Source of the DNA: Helicobacter trogontum
Lineage (GTDB): Bacteria > Campylobacterota > Campylobacteria > Campylobacterales > Helicobacteraceae
Assembly: GCF_000765905.2 (NCBI RefSeq)
Contig: NZ_JRPL02000003.1
Span: forward strand, 1 to 64,000
Direction: 5' to 3'
DNA length: 64,000 bases
A program made the translations under genes and the position numbers. The stretch's first letter is position 1, and each line of letters begins with the position of its first letter. Of the stretch, positions 26,896 through 36,074 are shown piece by piece. A model generated the notes under the pieces. The model was not told the origin of the DNA. It made no database searches and was given only the letters and a program-made list of their open reading frames with translations.

Positions 26896-28371
26896 ATGTT
26901 TAGAGACGGAAATAATAAGGCGATGGGATTTGTTATACAAGGCTATAGTGATACCATAAACACACAGCAAAATAATGGAATTGGCAATGCTCTTAGGAAT
27001 TTTAATCAAAGCTTAGATAATAGCATTGCAAACTATCATAATGCAGAACAAGCAAAGCTTAATCGTGCTTCAACAAAAGAGCAAATACAAACCCAAAAGC
27101 ATAATAATGCTTTCTTACAAGCTACTCATAATGATAGAGTAAAACAAGTTGGACAGCAAACAGCTCTCAATGATCTTGATATTGCATATCAAGGCAGAAC
27201 GCTTGATGATAGAGTAGGACAACAAAAAGAGCAAAGAAGAGCAATGCAACTAGGCAATAACTATCAAGAAAGACTAAATTTAGAACAACAACAAACTTCT
27301 AATTCCAGAGTGAGATCCCAAAATGCAGCTAATAATGCAAATGCCCAACATCATGAAAACGATTACGCTCAATATCAAACGCAACCAGTATACGGAGAGG
27401 AAAACGCATATTATATATTAGAAGGCGAGAAACGAATACCAATAACAAACCAACAAGCACAACAAAGAATGCGACATAACCAACAAGTCGCTCACAACAA
27501 ACATGTAGATGGATTTCAACATGTTGTGCAAAATGAAGTAAATATAGCAGTTAATACAAATGAGAGGGATAGACAACACAAAATAAACTCAATAAATGAT
27601 GAGAACGCAGATTATCTTACATCACAAGGTGAAACATCAGCAAGTATGCAACGCAAAATACTGGAAGCTCAACACAATAAAGAAGATACAGTTACAACCA
27701 AAAACGGCGAAATAATTCCGATTGGATACGCAAATATATTGGCTAATGGTTATTACCCTATGAGTCCTGTTGGGTATAGTGCTGGTATTTCTATAAACAA
27801 TGAAGATAGAAAAACAGATACACAATACTCACAAGAGATGATGGGAATATTACGGGATGAAAATGCAACCCCAGAAAAAAAAGAAGCCGCACGAGCCTAT
27901 TTTCTTTCAAAACATAAAGAAGAAGCTAAAAATATGAGTAAAGATTTTGGCAGTGCTGCACATATAAGTAACACACTACAGAAACTTGCAGGAGAAAATG
28001 CCCCCGATAGAACAGATAAAGCCTTAGGTTTTCTTACACAATATTTTGACACAGATTTTTCGCGGATATATGGAAATCTTTCATCAGCACAAAAAGACGC
28101 CCTAGTAACTTTAGCAACACAATCAATGAGCGGTGCTCTAAGCAATAAGGATATGGTTATTGCAAAGGGTTTAATCCCTTCAATGTGGAAAAGCAACGCC
28201 TATAATATGGGAATTGCACTACAAGCAGTAGAGAAGACAATATCCAAACTAAATCGATACCCAGATACTTATGGTAGTAATGTATTAACCCCTGAACATA
28301 CAAAAATATTGAAAGGGTTATATGATTTTAGAGACATATTAATGGGGAAACAAATAGGACTTAACCTATAG
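26896..28371 (+). CDS. Gln/Asn-rich prophage protein, candidate internal virion protein
   Basis: 491 residues; ATG at 26896 after AAGGAG. Residues 20-270 are extraordinarily rich in Gln, Asn, His and Arg with few hydrophobics; residues 275-491 are a more ordinary helical domain (NMGIALQAVEKTISKL near the end). No signal peptide or catalytic motif. Large hydrophilic Gln/Asn-rich proteins late in a structural block are often internal or ejected proteins of podoviruses. Unrecognised. Confidence 0.5.
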   Translation: MFRDGNNKAMGFVIQGYSDTINTQQNNGIGNALRNFNQSLDNSIANYHNAEQAKLNRASTKEQIQTQKHNNAFLQATHNDRVKQVGQQTALNDLDIAYQGRTLDDRVGQQKEQRRAMQLGNNYQERLNLEQQQTSNSRVRSQNAANNANAQHHENDYAQYQTQPVYGEENAYYILEGEKRIPITNQQAQQRMRHNQQVAHNKHVDGFQHVVQNEVNIAVNTNERDRQHKINSINDENADYLTSQGETSASMQRKILEAQHNKEDTVTTKNGEIIPIGYANILANGYYPMSPVGYSAGISINNEDRKTDTQYSQEMMGILRDENATPEKKEAARAYFLSKHKEEAKNMSKDFGSAAHISNTLQKLAGENAPDRTDKALGFLTQYFDTDFSRIYGNLSSAQKDALVTLATQSMSGALSNKDMVIAKGLIPSMWKSNAYNMGIALQAVEKTISKLNRYPDTYGSNVLTPEHTKILKGLYDFRDILMGKQIGLNL

Positions 28372-28549
28372 TTTAGTTTCTCAAATCTTAAAAATTAACT
28401 TAAGGACTATTATTACCATTAGGTGCATATTTATCGTATATCTATGCAGATTCTAAGCAAGATTTTTAAAAATGTATAGAATTCTTTGATCTACAATAAA
28501 ATATCCTAAAAGCATGTTATAATTACTCCATTCTAAATAAGGGGTATGT

Positions 28550-29161
28550 ATGAAAAAATTTGTCTATCTGTGTCTAAGCTCTTTTATGATTATGCAGGCA
28601 AATCCACTCAAAGAATGTCAAAATGATCAAGATAAAATAAGTGGGTGCATTGAAAAAACTTATCATGAAAATGGTAATTTACAACAAGAAACTCCATATC
28701 AAAATGGTAAGAGACAAGGTATTGGAAAAGCTTATTATAAAAATGGTAATTTAAACTTTGAAACTCCATATCAAAATGACAAGATACAAGGTATTGGAAA
28801 AGCTTATTATGCAAATGGTAATTTGATGGGAGAAACTCCATTTCAAAATGACAAGATACAAGGTATTTCAAAAGCTTATGATGAAAATGGTAATTTACAA
28901 CAAGAAACTCCATATCAAAATGATAAGAGACAAGGTATTTCAAAAGTTTATTATGAAAATGGTAATTTACAACAAGAAACTCCATATCAAAATGACAAGA
29001 TACATGGTATTGTAAAATATTATTATGAAAATGGTAATTTAGGTCTAGAAATTGTATATAAAGATGGCGTAGCAATCTCTGGGAAGTGTGCAAATGGTAA
29101 AAAGCTCACAAATGCACACCTGCATAATTTTACCAATGGAGATGGAGTAAATTGTAATTAG
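28550..29161 (+). CDS. Secreted MORN-variant (YwqK-like) repeat protein
   Basis: 203 residues; ATG at 28550 after AGGGGT. An N-terminal signal peptide (about residues 1-20, hydrophobic, MKKFVYLCLSSFMIMQ) is followed by tandem 24-residue repeats of the type YENGNLQQETPYQNDK, the MORN-variant motif of the 'YwqK family antitoxin' group. The repeats form stacked beta-hairpins, whose role in Helicobacter is unclear. The gene lies at the prophage border and could be host or phage-carried. Repeats make it prone to copy-number change. Confidence 0.65.
   Translation: MKKFVYLCLSSFMIMQANPLKECQNDQDKISGCIEKTYHENGNLQQETPYQNGKRQGIGKAYYKNGNLNFETPYQNDKIQGIGKAYYANGNLMGETPFQNDKIQGISKAYDENGNLQQETPYQNDKRQGISKVYYENGNLQQETPYQNDKIHGIVKYYYENGNLGLEIVYKDGVAISGKCANGKKLTNAHLHNFTNGDGVNCN
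28671..29060 (+). repeat. 72-bp tandem repeats in the MORN-like gene
   Basis: Five full units and a partial sixth, with period exactly 72 bp (ATGGTAAT at 28671, 28743, 28815, 28887, 28959, 29031). Units are near-identical at DNA level, each in frame (24 residues). Confidence 0.9.
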
Positions 29162-29182
29162 TCAAAAAAGCTTGTATCATCT

Positions 29183-30181
29183 TTATAAAGAAGTCCTGAT
29201 ATAGGCTATCTTATCCTGCACACTCGCAGGACTTCTTAAAAATCTCTTTTTCTCCCTCTCTTTTGCATGTTTTATAATATCATTTAAATCTGATATAAAC
29301 TCATTTAAATTATGATAGGGCATAACACACTCATCATGAAATACAATATGTGCTAATGTGTGATTTAACTTATCTTGCATACAAGCTTCATAGCACTCCT
29401 CTAAAGGGTGAAAATAGCTAGGATTTGCATTTTGCCTTAGTATCTCTTTGTATTCTTTATTGTTGTAGGCTTCTTTTAGCACTCTTGCGATTGTGAGGTT
29501 GTAGTATGGAATGTTTGTGTGTGGATTTTGTGCGTGCTTATGCGTATGTATTGAAGAGATTTCAAAGCCAAAGAGATTAGAGGCAAATTTGGCATATTCT
29601 CTTGCTAAAAATTTGTCCTTAATGCTATTTAAGAGTGTGGATACCTCCTTTATTACCCTAGCTTTCATCTCTATGCTATCACCTTGTTGCACTCTATTAT
29701 AGATCTCTTGCACACTATAGGCTATTATAGGCACTTTTTTTACTCTTTTACCCCCTTGTTTTAGATCAGAGAATATAGCCTTATCGTATAAGAGCATATC
29801 ATTAAAATCTTTTTGTTTTGTATCTATACATACAACAAAACTATTATAAAGCTCATATTGTATTAAAAGAGAAATTGCTTTAAGTGTTGCAGCTTTCCCT
29901 GCATTATCATTATCTAGGGCTAGATTGATACTTACATCATCATATTTTGTAAGTAATGCAATATGCTCTTTGCTCAAAGCTGTCCCACAGATTCCAACAG
30001 AGTTTTTTACATCCATAGTATGCAAAGCCATGACATCAAAGTAACCCTCTACAATATAGACGCTTTTTTCTTTTGCTATATGTTTCTTAGCCTTATCATA
30101 GCCAAATAGAATCTTACTTTTATTATAGAGTTTTGTTTGTTTAGAGTTTATATATTTTGGATTATGTTTGGAATCTAGATT
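29183..30181 (-). pseudogene. 5'-truncated DnaG-like primase (TOPRIM half)
   Basis: An open frame reads from a stop at 30182-30184 to 29183. The sequence from about 30177 is that of a DnaG-type catalytic core: YINSKQTKLYNKSKILFGYD, then VYIVEGYFDVMALH (TOPRIM Glu), ICGTALSKEH and LALDNDNAG (TOPRIM DxD), followed by a helical C-terminus. The zinc-binding domain and the N-terminal half of the polymerase core are absent, and no ribosome-binding site precedes the remaining ATGs (30031). Most likely a remnant of a phage primase cut off at the right edge of the prophage, or a recombined one. Function unlikely. Confidence 0.65.
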
Positions 30182-30334
30182 CTATGCTGCCTTTTGTTGA
30201 GTGTTACTTGGTATGGAAAGAAAAATTTCATGGATAATACGGGCGAAAGGATTTACAAAATTGTCTATGACCACATATTTTATGATATACACTTATCAAA
30301 AATACGCTAATTTCATACTGATTTTAATACAACA

Positions 30335-30958
30335 CTAGAATACAAAATCTATATTGATACTGGTTTGCCATGGAGTGCTAGTGGTTATAGATCCATTATA
30401 CATAATATTGCCAAATGAGAAATTACCATTCAAATCATGGTATTTAGAGAATAGGTATCTACTTGCTAGCTCTATGCGAATTCTTTCTTGAATTGTCCAT
30501 GAAAGCCCAAAATTAATATATGCTGCACCAGGCTGCGGATTTTTACCAGATTCAATAAATTCTCCAAAAGCATAATTATATCCAGCTCCAACAAAAAGCC
30601 CAAACACATTCCCAAAATTATATAAAAAGTCAAGTCCTCCACCCGCTGTCATATGATGGAAATCATCATTATCAACCGAAAAAACACCTGAATTAAAATC
30701 AGCATATACTCTAAATGCGTTTTGTGGATTTAATGCGGCTATATACCCAAGCCTAACACCATACATATAATTACCACGAGATGATACAGACATAGATGTT
30801 GCAGTGAGACCAGCATTGGCTATGGTTAAATCTTTTTTGACCGTATTAAAATTAAGGCCACCTGTAAGCCCAGCAAAAATACCACCCTTTTGTCCAGCAT
30901 GAGCAAAATTAAATCCCAAAGCTGATATCAAAACAACAGACATAGTATATTTTTTCAT
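30335..30958 (-). CDS. Outer-membrane beta-barrel protein
   Basis: 207 residues; ATG at 30958 after AAAGGAT. Signal peptide of about 21 residues ending in FAHAG. The mature part alternates aromatic/hydrophobic residues with Gly-rich turns (GGGLDFLYNFGNVFGLFVGAGYNYAFGEF) and ends in Phe (SINIDFVF), the hallmark for insertion by the Bam machinery. It resembles small Helicobacter outer-membrane proteins. No specific family or adhesin function can be assigned. Confidence 0.7.
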   Translation of the reverse strand: MKKYTMSVVLISALGFNFAHAGQKGGIFAGLTGGLNFNTVKKDLTIANAGLTATSMSVSSRGNYMYGVRLGYIAALNPQNAFRVYADFNSGVFSVDNDDFHHMTAGGGLDFLYNFGNVFGLFVGAGYNYAFGEFIESGKNPQPGAAYINFGLSWTIQERIRIELASRYLFSKYHDLNGNFSFGNIMYNGSITTSTPWQTSINIDFVF

Positions 30959-31281
30959 TATACATCCTTTATAAAATAAAATTAGTACTTGCCAAAACTA
31001 GTGCGTTAATAATAACTAAATAAGAAAGCAATGTCCAAAAAGGACTTAATAAAAATAAAGATATAAAGAATAAATTACATAATGTTACGAATTCTTAGAA
31101 CAATAGGGAACAATATTGTTTAAAATGTAGAATTTTAAAATGGATATTTCTTTGCAGTAAGGTTAAGTTATTGTATTTGATGATATATTTAGTTATTTTA
31201 TTATGTAACTATGAGTCATGGTGTATATTTGTGGTATAACTTCATGATTATAAAATACACAAGAAATAAAAAGGAGATTCT
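30959..31281. other. Intergenic, 323 nt
   Basis: Divergent promoter region between the outer-membrane protein gene (-) and aroE (+). AT-rich, with several weak TATAAT-like boxes. No gene or RNA seen. Confidence 0.4.
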
Positions 31282-32112
31282 ATGCAAGATATGCAACAAT
31301 TAAGACTTCTAGCTGTTATTGGCAATCCGATAAAACACTCACTCTCACCACTTATACATAATTATGCCTTGCAAAAGCTAGGATTTAACTCATTTTATAC
31401 GCGTTTTTGTCTTCCACAAGATATAACTCCTAGCGATTTAGCCTCTTTTATCCTATCAAGTGATTTATCAGGCATAAATGTTACCCTACCCTTCAAAGAA
31501 ACATGCTTTAAAATGCTTGATAATATTCAGGGTATTGCAAATGATATTGGAGCAATTAATACAATTGTGCATAAAAACGGCAAACTTATAGGATACAACA
31601 CAGATGCTGAAGGTTTTTATTGTGCGATAAAAAATCACAATCCAAAACATGTTTTGCTACTTGGTGCAGGAGGAAGTGCAAGAAGTATTGCAACCATCTT
31701 AAATAAAAACAATATTAATCTTACAATTGCCAATCGCAGTACAGAAAAATTAGCATATTTTAGTCAATTTGGTGAGACTTTAGGTTTTATGGATTTAAAG
31801 GATAGAGTGCAAAATTATGATATTATAGTCAATGCAACAAGTGCTAGCGTCAATGGTATGCTACCTATGCAAAAAGAGCTTTTAATCCCATTATTACAGC
31901 AAAGTAAACTTGCTTATGATCTAATGTATCAAGATGGCAATACACCATTTTGTGCCCTTGCAAGACACTACACACAAGCCCTAGATGGCAAAGCAATGCT
32001 TATCTATCAAGGCGCTCTTGCTTTAATGTATTTTCATGATATGGAAATACAGGATACACAATTTACACATATCGCAAAACTCATGGCAGAAGCTTTGAAT
32101 ATAAATTTATAA
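31282..32112 (+). CDS. aroE: Shikimate dehydrogenase
   Basis: 276 residues; ATG at 31282 after AAAGGAG. It reduces 3-dehydroshikimate to shikimate with NADPH in aromatic amino acid synthesis. Motifs: NPIKHSLSPLIHNYALQK (shikimate site), NVTLPFKE with the catalytic Lys, NTD, and LLGAGGSARSI (nucleotide-binding glycine loop). Length is normal for AroE. It heads a same-strand run with trxA, trxB and dapB but is 268 nt from trxA, so probably a separate transcript. Confidence 0.93.
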   Translation: MQDMQQLRLLAVIGNPIKHSLSPLIHNYALQKLGFNSFYTRFCLPQDITPSDLASFILSSDLSGINVTLPFKETCFKMLDNIQGIANDIGAINTIVHKNGKLIGYNTDAEGFYCAIKNHNPKHVLLLGAGGSARSIATILNKNNINLTIANRSTEKLAYFSQFGETLGFMDLKDRVQNYDIIVNATSASVNGMLPMQKELLIPLLQQSKLAYDLMYQDGNTPFCALARHYTQALDGKAMLIYQGALALMYFHDMEIQDTQFTHIAKLMAEALNINL

Positions 32113-32380
32113 TAATTAATTTGATGAGAATTTTGAAAGCTAGATTCTTTAAGACTAAATATAATAAAACAATAGTATAAAGGCGCAACATTACCTAACA
32201 AGATGATAATGTTGCAGAAATTTTAGATTCTATATAGATAATTATAGAATTACAATAATTACCTGCTAAAACATGTAATGTTTATATTAAGACGCTACAA
32301 TGCAGTACCGCTTTGTAATTAACCCATTAATAATTAATAACAAAGTGGTTACAATATTTATAGTATTTGAGGAGCATATT

Positions 32381-32698
32381 ATGGGACAATATATTGAGTT
32401 AAATCAAAGTAATTTTGCGGAAGTAACACAAAATGGCATTTCTCTTGTGGATTTTTGGGCACCTTGGTGTGGACCATGTCGTATGTTAGCACCAGTTATT
32501 GATGAGCTTGCAAATGAGTTTGCAGGTCGTGCGAACATTTGTAAAGTAAATACTGATGAGGAGGAAGCATTGAGTGCACAATTTGGAATCCGCAGTATCC
32601 CAACTATTCTGTTTATGAAGAATGGTGAGGTAGTAGATCAGATTATTGGTGCTACTACAAAAGCAGTCCTTGCAGAAAAAATTAACGCATTGTTGTAA
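32381..32698 (+). CDS. trxA: Thioredoxin 1
   Basis: 105 residues from the ATG at 32381 (GAGGAG upstream); an upstream extension to 32300 has no ribosome-binding site and is not conserved in the family. Active site WAPWCGPCRM with Cys30 and Cys33; the cis-Pro is in RSIPTILF. Reduces disulphides in the cytoplasm using TrxB, encoded 20 bases downstream, so the pair is clearly an operon. Confidence 0.96.
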   Translation: MGQYIELNQSNFAEVTQNGISLVDFWAPWCGPCRMLAPVIDELANEFAGRANICKVNTDEEEALSAQFGIRSIPTILFMKNGEVVDQIIGATTKAVLAEKINALL

Positions 32699-32718
32699 CA
32701 TATATTTAGGAGTAAGCC

Positions 32719-33666
32719 ATGATAGATTTAGCAATCATTGGTGGTGGTCCCGCAGGTTTATCTGCAGGATTATATGCTACACGAGGCGGCATAAAAGATG
32801 TAATTTTGTATGAAAAAGGTATGCCAGGTGGGCAAATTACAGGTAGTAGTGAAATTGAAAACTATCCTGGAATTAAAGAGATAAAATCTGGTATTGACTT
32901 TATGGAGCCATGGCAGGAGCAATGTTTTCGTTTTGGCTTGAAACATACAATGTCAGAAGTTATACGTGTTGAAAAACATGGTGACATTTTTCATATCATA
33001 CACAATCCTGGAAAAGGTGAAGAGATTCAGGAAGCAAGAAGTGTCATTATCACAACGGGTGGTCGCCCTAAAAAGTCAAATATTAAGGGTGAACAAGAAT
33101 TTTGGGGTAAAGGTGTTAGCACATGTGCAACTTGTGATGCATTCTTTTATAAAAAACGCGAAGTCGCTGTGCTTGGTGGTGGAGATACTGCATTAGAAGA
33201 AGCAATCTATCTTACAAAGTTTGCTTCAAAAGTGCATCTTATCCACAGAAGAGATGGTTTTAGAGCAGCACCAGTAACTGTCCAGCACGCAAAAAGTAAT
33301 GAGCAAATCAATTTCCTCACCCCTTATGTTGTTACAGAAATTTGTGGTGATGAAAATGGTGTAAATGCGTTAATGATTAAAAACCTCAGCACAAATAAAG
33401 AAGAAAAATTGGAAGTACCAGTTATTTTCGAATTTGTTGGATATGAAGTTAATAATCAAATTCTACAGCAAAAAGATGGTTCATTTCTTTGCGATGTAGA
33501 TTCTTATGGTTCAGTAATTGTGGATCTAAAAATGCATACAAATGTGCCTGGGTTATTTGCCGCAGGAGATATACGCATAGATGCACCAAAACAGGTTGTA
33601 TGTGCTGCTGGAGATGGCGCACAAGCAGCGCTTGAGGCTATTGCATATTTAGAACAAAAACATTAA
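32719..33666 (+). CDS. trxB: Thioredoxin reductase
   Basis: 315 residues. FAD-binding [17 protein letters not shown] at the N-terminus, redox-active CATC at about residue 135-138 followed by the NADPH-binding [10 protein letters not shown], and a C-terminal GLFAAGDIR (FAD). It passes electrons from NADPH to thioredoxin. Directly follows trxA. Confidence 0.95.
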   Translation: MIDLAIIGGGPAGLSAGLYATRGGIKDVILYEKGMPGGQITGSSEIENYPGIKEIKSGIDFMEPWQEQCFRFGLKHTMSEVIRVEKHGDIFHIIHNPGKGEEIQEARSVIITTGGRPKKSNIKGEQEFWGKGVSTCATCDAFFYKKREVAVLGGGDTALEEAIYLTKFASKVHLIHRRDGFRAAPVTVQHAKSNEQINFLTPYVVTEICGDENGVNALMIKNLSTNKEEKLEVPVIFEFVGYEVNNQILQQKDGSFLCDVDSYGSVIVDLKMHTNVPGLFAAGDIRIDAPKQVVCAAGDGAQAALEAIAYLEQKH

Positions 33667-33675
33667 GGGTGGATA

Positions 33676-34437
33676 ATGGTAGAAGTTGGTATTTTTGGAG
33701 CAACTGGCAGAGTAGGTAAATTATTAATTGATGAAATACTAGAATGTAAACAAGCTAGTCTAGCAAGCGTGTACGTGCGTAATGAACTGCATTACAACAT
33801 TCCCGCCAATACACTTGTTACAAGCAACATGACTGATTTCTTAGAATCAAGTCAGGTAATCATTGATTTTTCAAGTGCAGAAGCAACTAAGAATTTACTA
33901 GAACATGCAAGGATGCATCCCACGCCACTTGTAATTGGCACAACAGGGCTACAGACATCACATATGCAGCTTTTAGAGCAATGTGCAAAGTCTATGCCAA
34001 TTTTATATGCGACAAATATGAGTGAGGGTGTGGCTATGTTAAACAAGCTTGTTGCACTACTTAGTACGCAACTTCGCAACTATGACATTGAGATTACAGA
34101 GATTCATCATCGGCATAAAAAAGATGCACCATCTGGCACAGCCCTCACTCTTGCAAAAACTGCCGCAACTGCACGAAATTTAGATGAAAACGTCTTAAAA
34201 TTTGGCAGAGAAGGACTAGCATTGCGTAATAAAGATGAAATAGGTGTGTTAAGTCTTCGTGGTGGTGATGTTGTTGGACGACACACTGTTGGTTTCTATG
34301 CAGATGGCGAGTATATCGAGCTAACACATAATGCAACCTCAAGGGCTACTTTTGCTAAAGGTGCTTTACATGCAGCACTTTGGCTTATAAATCAGCCAAG
34401 TGGGCTTTATAGTATGCAAGATATATTTGAATTTTAA
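33676..34437 (+). CDS. dapB: 4-hydroxy-tetrahydrodipicolinate reductase
   Basis: 253 residues; ATG at 33676, nine bases after the trxB stop. Nicotinamide-nucleotide site GIFGATGRVGKLL, and the catalytic EIHHRHKKDAPSGTAL with His/Lys typical of DapB. It acts in the lysine/diaminopimelate pathway and so feeds peptidoglycan. Full-length. It is immediately followed by the phase-variable methyltransferase. Confidence 0.95.
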   Translation: MVEVGIFGATGRVGKLLIDEILECKQASLASVYVRNELHYNIPANTLVTSNMTDFLESSQVIIDFSSAEATKNLLEHARMHPTPLVIGTTGLQTSHMQLLEQCAKSMPILYATNMSEGVAMLNKLVALLSTQLRNYDIEITEIHHRHKKDAPSGTALTLAKTAATARNLDENVLKFGREGLALRNKDEIGVLSLRGGDVVGRHTVGFYADGEYIELTHNATSRATFAKGALHAALWLINQPSGLYSMQDIFEF

Positions 34438-34449
34438 TATGAGGTTACT

Positions 34450-35528
34450 ATGCAAATAAAAAAATCTCATATCATCAATGGCATTACATACTTCACCCCC
34501 CCCCCCCCATATTAGACACCTTTGCTAAAAAATCTCATGATACTTCTTTATCTAACCCATCTTCCAAGCACCCTGCATCACAAGCATTAGAAACTAATGC
34601 TGATTTTCATTTCCCTAGTGAAGGCATGGATATGCTATATCTAGCTGAAAATAAACATTTTTGGCATATTGCAAGACGAGAGTTTATTTATCAAGAAATA
34701 AGTCGCATTCTCACATGTCTGTATCCACAAGATAGTGGCAAAAATGTAAAAATTCTAGATGTAGGTGCTGGCACAGGAAGTATTACAAGACATTTTTTAT
34801 CACAGGGATTTAGCAATATCGCTTTAGGTGAAATCCATCCACAAGGTTTAGAATATGCTAAAACCTATGGTATAAAGGATCTGTATTGTATGGATTTGCT
34901 TGACGTACCTTTTCAAGATGAGTTTGACTGCATCTTTGCTTTTGATGTATTAGAGCATATTGATAATGACGCTGAAGCATTAAAAAATATGAAAAGTATG
35001 CTAAAAAATAACACAAAAAGTCTTTTGGCACTTAGTGTTCCTGCTCACAAATGGTTATGGAATATGCATGATGTTCATGTACATCATAAACGAAGATACA
35101 CTAAGATTGAACTTGTAAATCTCATGAAACAGAATGGATTTGAAATTGTATGTGCAAAATATTTTTTTATCTCTATCACTCCATTGTTGTGGATTAGAGC
35201 ATTACTGCATTCTGCACCATATCCAAATAAACAATTAGATTCTATAAACAATCTTAATATAACATCAATATCTAGTAATACTGCAAAATCAAACCCAAAT
35301 CAGCAGATAAACACACATATGATGCAAAACAAGAAAACAAGTTGCTATGTAGAATCTTGTGAAAAAACTAGCAAAGAAGAACTACGTGATACGCCACCGC
35401 CTTCACTTATTAACAGCTCGTTACTTGGACTTTGTCGACTAGAAAATAAAATTCAGTATTATCTTCCACAAAACCTTAGTGCACCATTTGGTGGTTCACT
35501 GCTTATAATTGGACGAAGTGTATCCTAA
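34450..35528 (+). CDS. Phase-variable SAM-dependent methyltransferase (OFF frame as read)
   Basis: ATG at 34450 with GAGG six bases upstream, 13 bases after dapB. With the 13-C tract at 34496-34508 the frame ends at a TAG (34513); with 14 or 11 C it would join the long downstream frame and give about 360 residues. The downstream part is a class I methyltransferase: motif I ILDVGAGTGSITRHF, then CIFAFDVLEHIDND (motif II/post-II). The C-terminal 100 residues are low-complexity Ser/Asn/Lys. Homologous enzymes often act on lipids, quinones or glycans; substrate unknown here. The downstream frame could only start from an internal ATG (34626) with no good ribosome-binding site. Confidence 0.75.
34496..34508 (+). 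repeat. 13-C homopolymeric tract (contingency locus)
   Basis: Thirteen consecutive C within codons 16-20 of the methyltransferase. Slippage by +1 or -2 would restore the frame. Such tracts are the classical phase-variation device of Helicobacter and Campylobacter. Confidence 0.9.
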
Positions 35529-36074
35529 TATGTTGTATAAATTATCATTCACATATATTAACCATCCACAAAACCACATAAATCACGTGGATACATTAAA
35601 AAAGATCTAAAAATAATTTATATATAGTTTTTGCAAGGTATCAAAGAAACTTCAACGTATTTACAAACCAAACATAAAAACATTTGATGAAGCATGATTT
35701 AGGTTTTCTTGACTTTTTGGAATCTTCTAAGTGTTTTTTACGCAATGAGTATATAAGACTTATTTACTAAGTTATTTCATATTTGTATCAAACGCTTAAG
35801 CCTAGATGTTTCATGTAGTTATCTTTGCTACTATTATGTATATAAAGATTTTTGATTTGTAATCATCTAGCAATAGCTGCCAAATGATTTTTAAGATTCT
35901 ATAATGTGAGGTAATGAAAAACACTTTTAAAAAGTTACTCTTTGGAGGATAACACGATTAAAGCCAACAAAAAGAGAAAAAGAGCAATAAGAGCTTATAA
36001 AAGGAAACTTTGCCTAGTGCATTCTCAAAATCTTGCAACGCCTAAAGAGGGTCGCAAGTCTTTCAATCAAGCCT
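35529..36074. other. Intergenic, 546 nt
   Basis: Convergent region between the methyltransferase and cmeB. AT-rich; a short basic frame near 35950-36090 lacks a normal start codon. Nothing convincing seen. Confidence 0.4.

Noticed and set aside
28608-29093. 161-aa antisense frame across the MORN-like gene
   Set aside because: Its repeats mirror the 72-bp DNA repeats of the sense gene; no start signal.
32300-32380. 27-codon extension of thioredoxin
   Set aside because: No ribosome-binding site at the upstream ATG, not part of the thioredoxin fold; ATG 32381 has GAGGAG and gives standard length.
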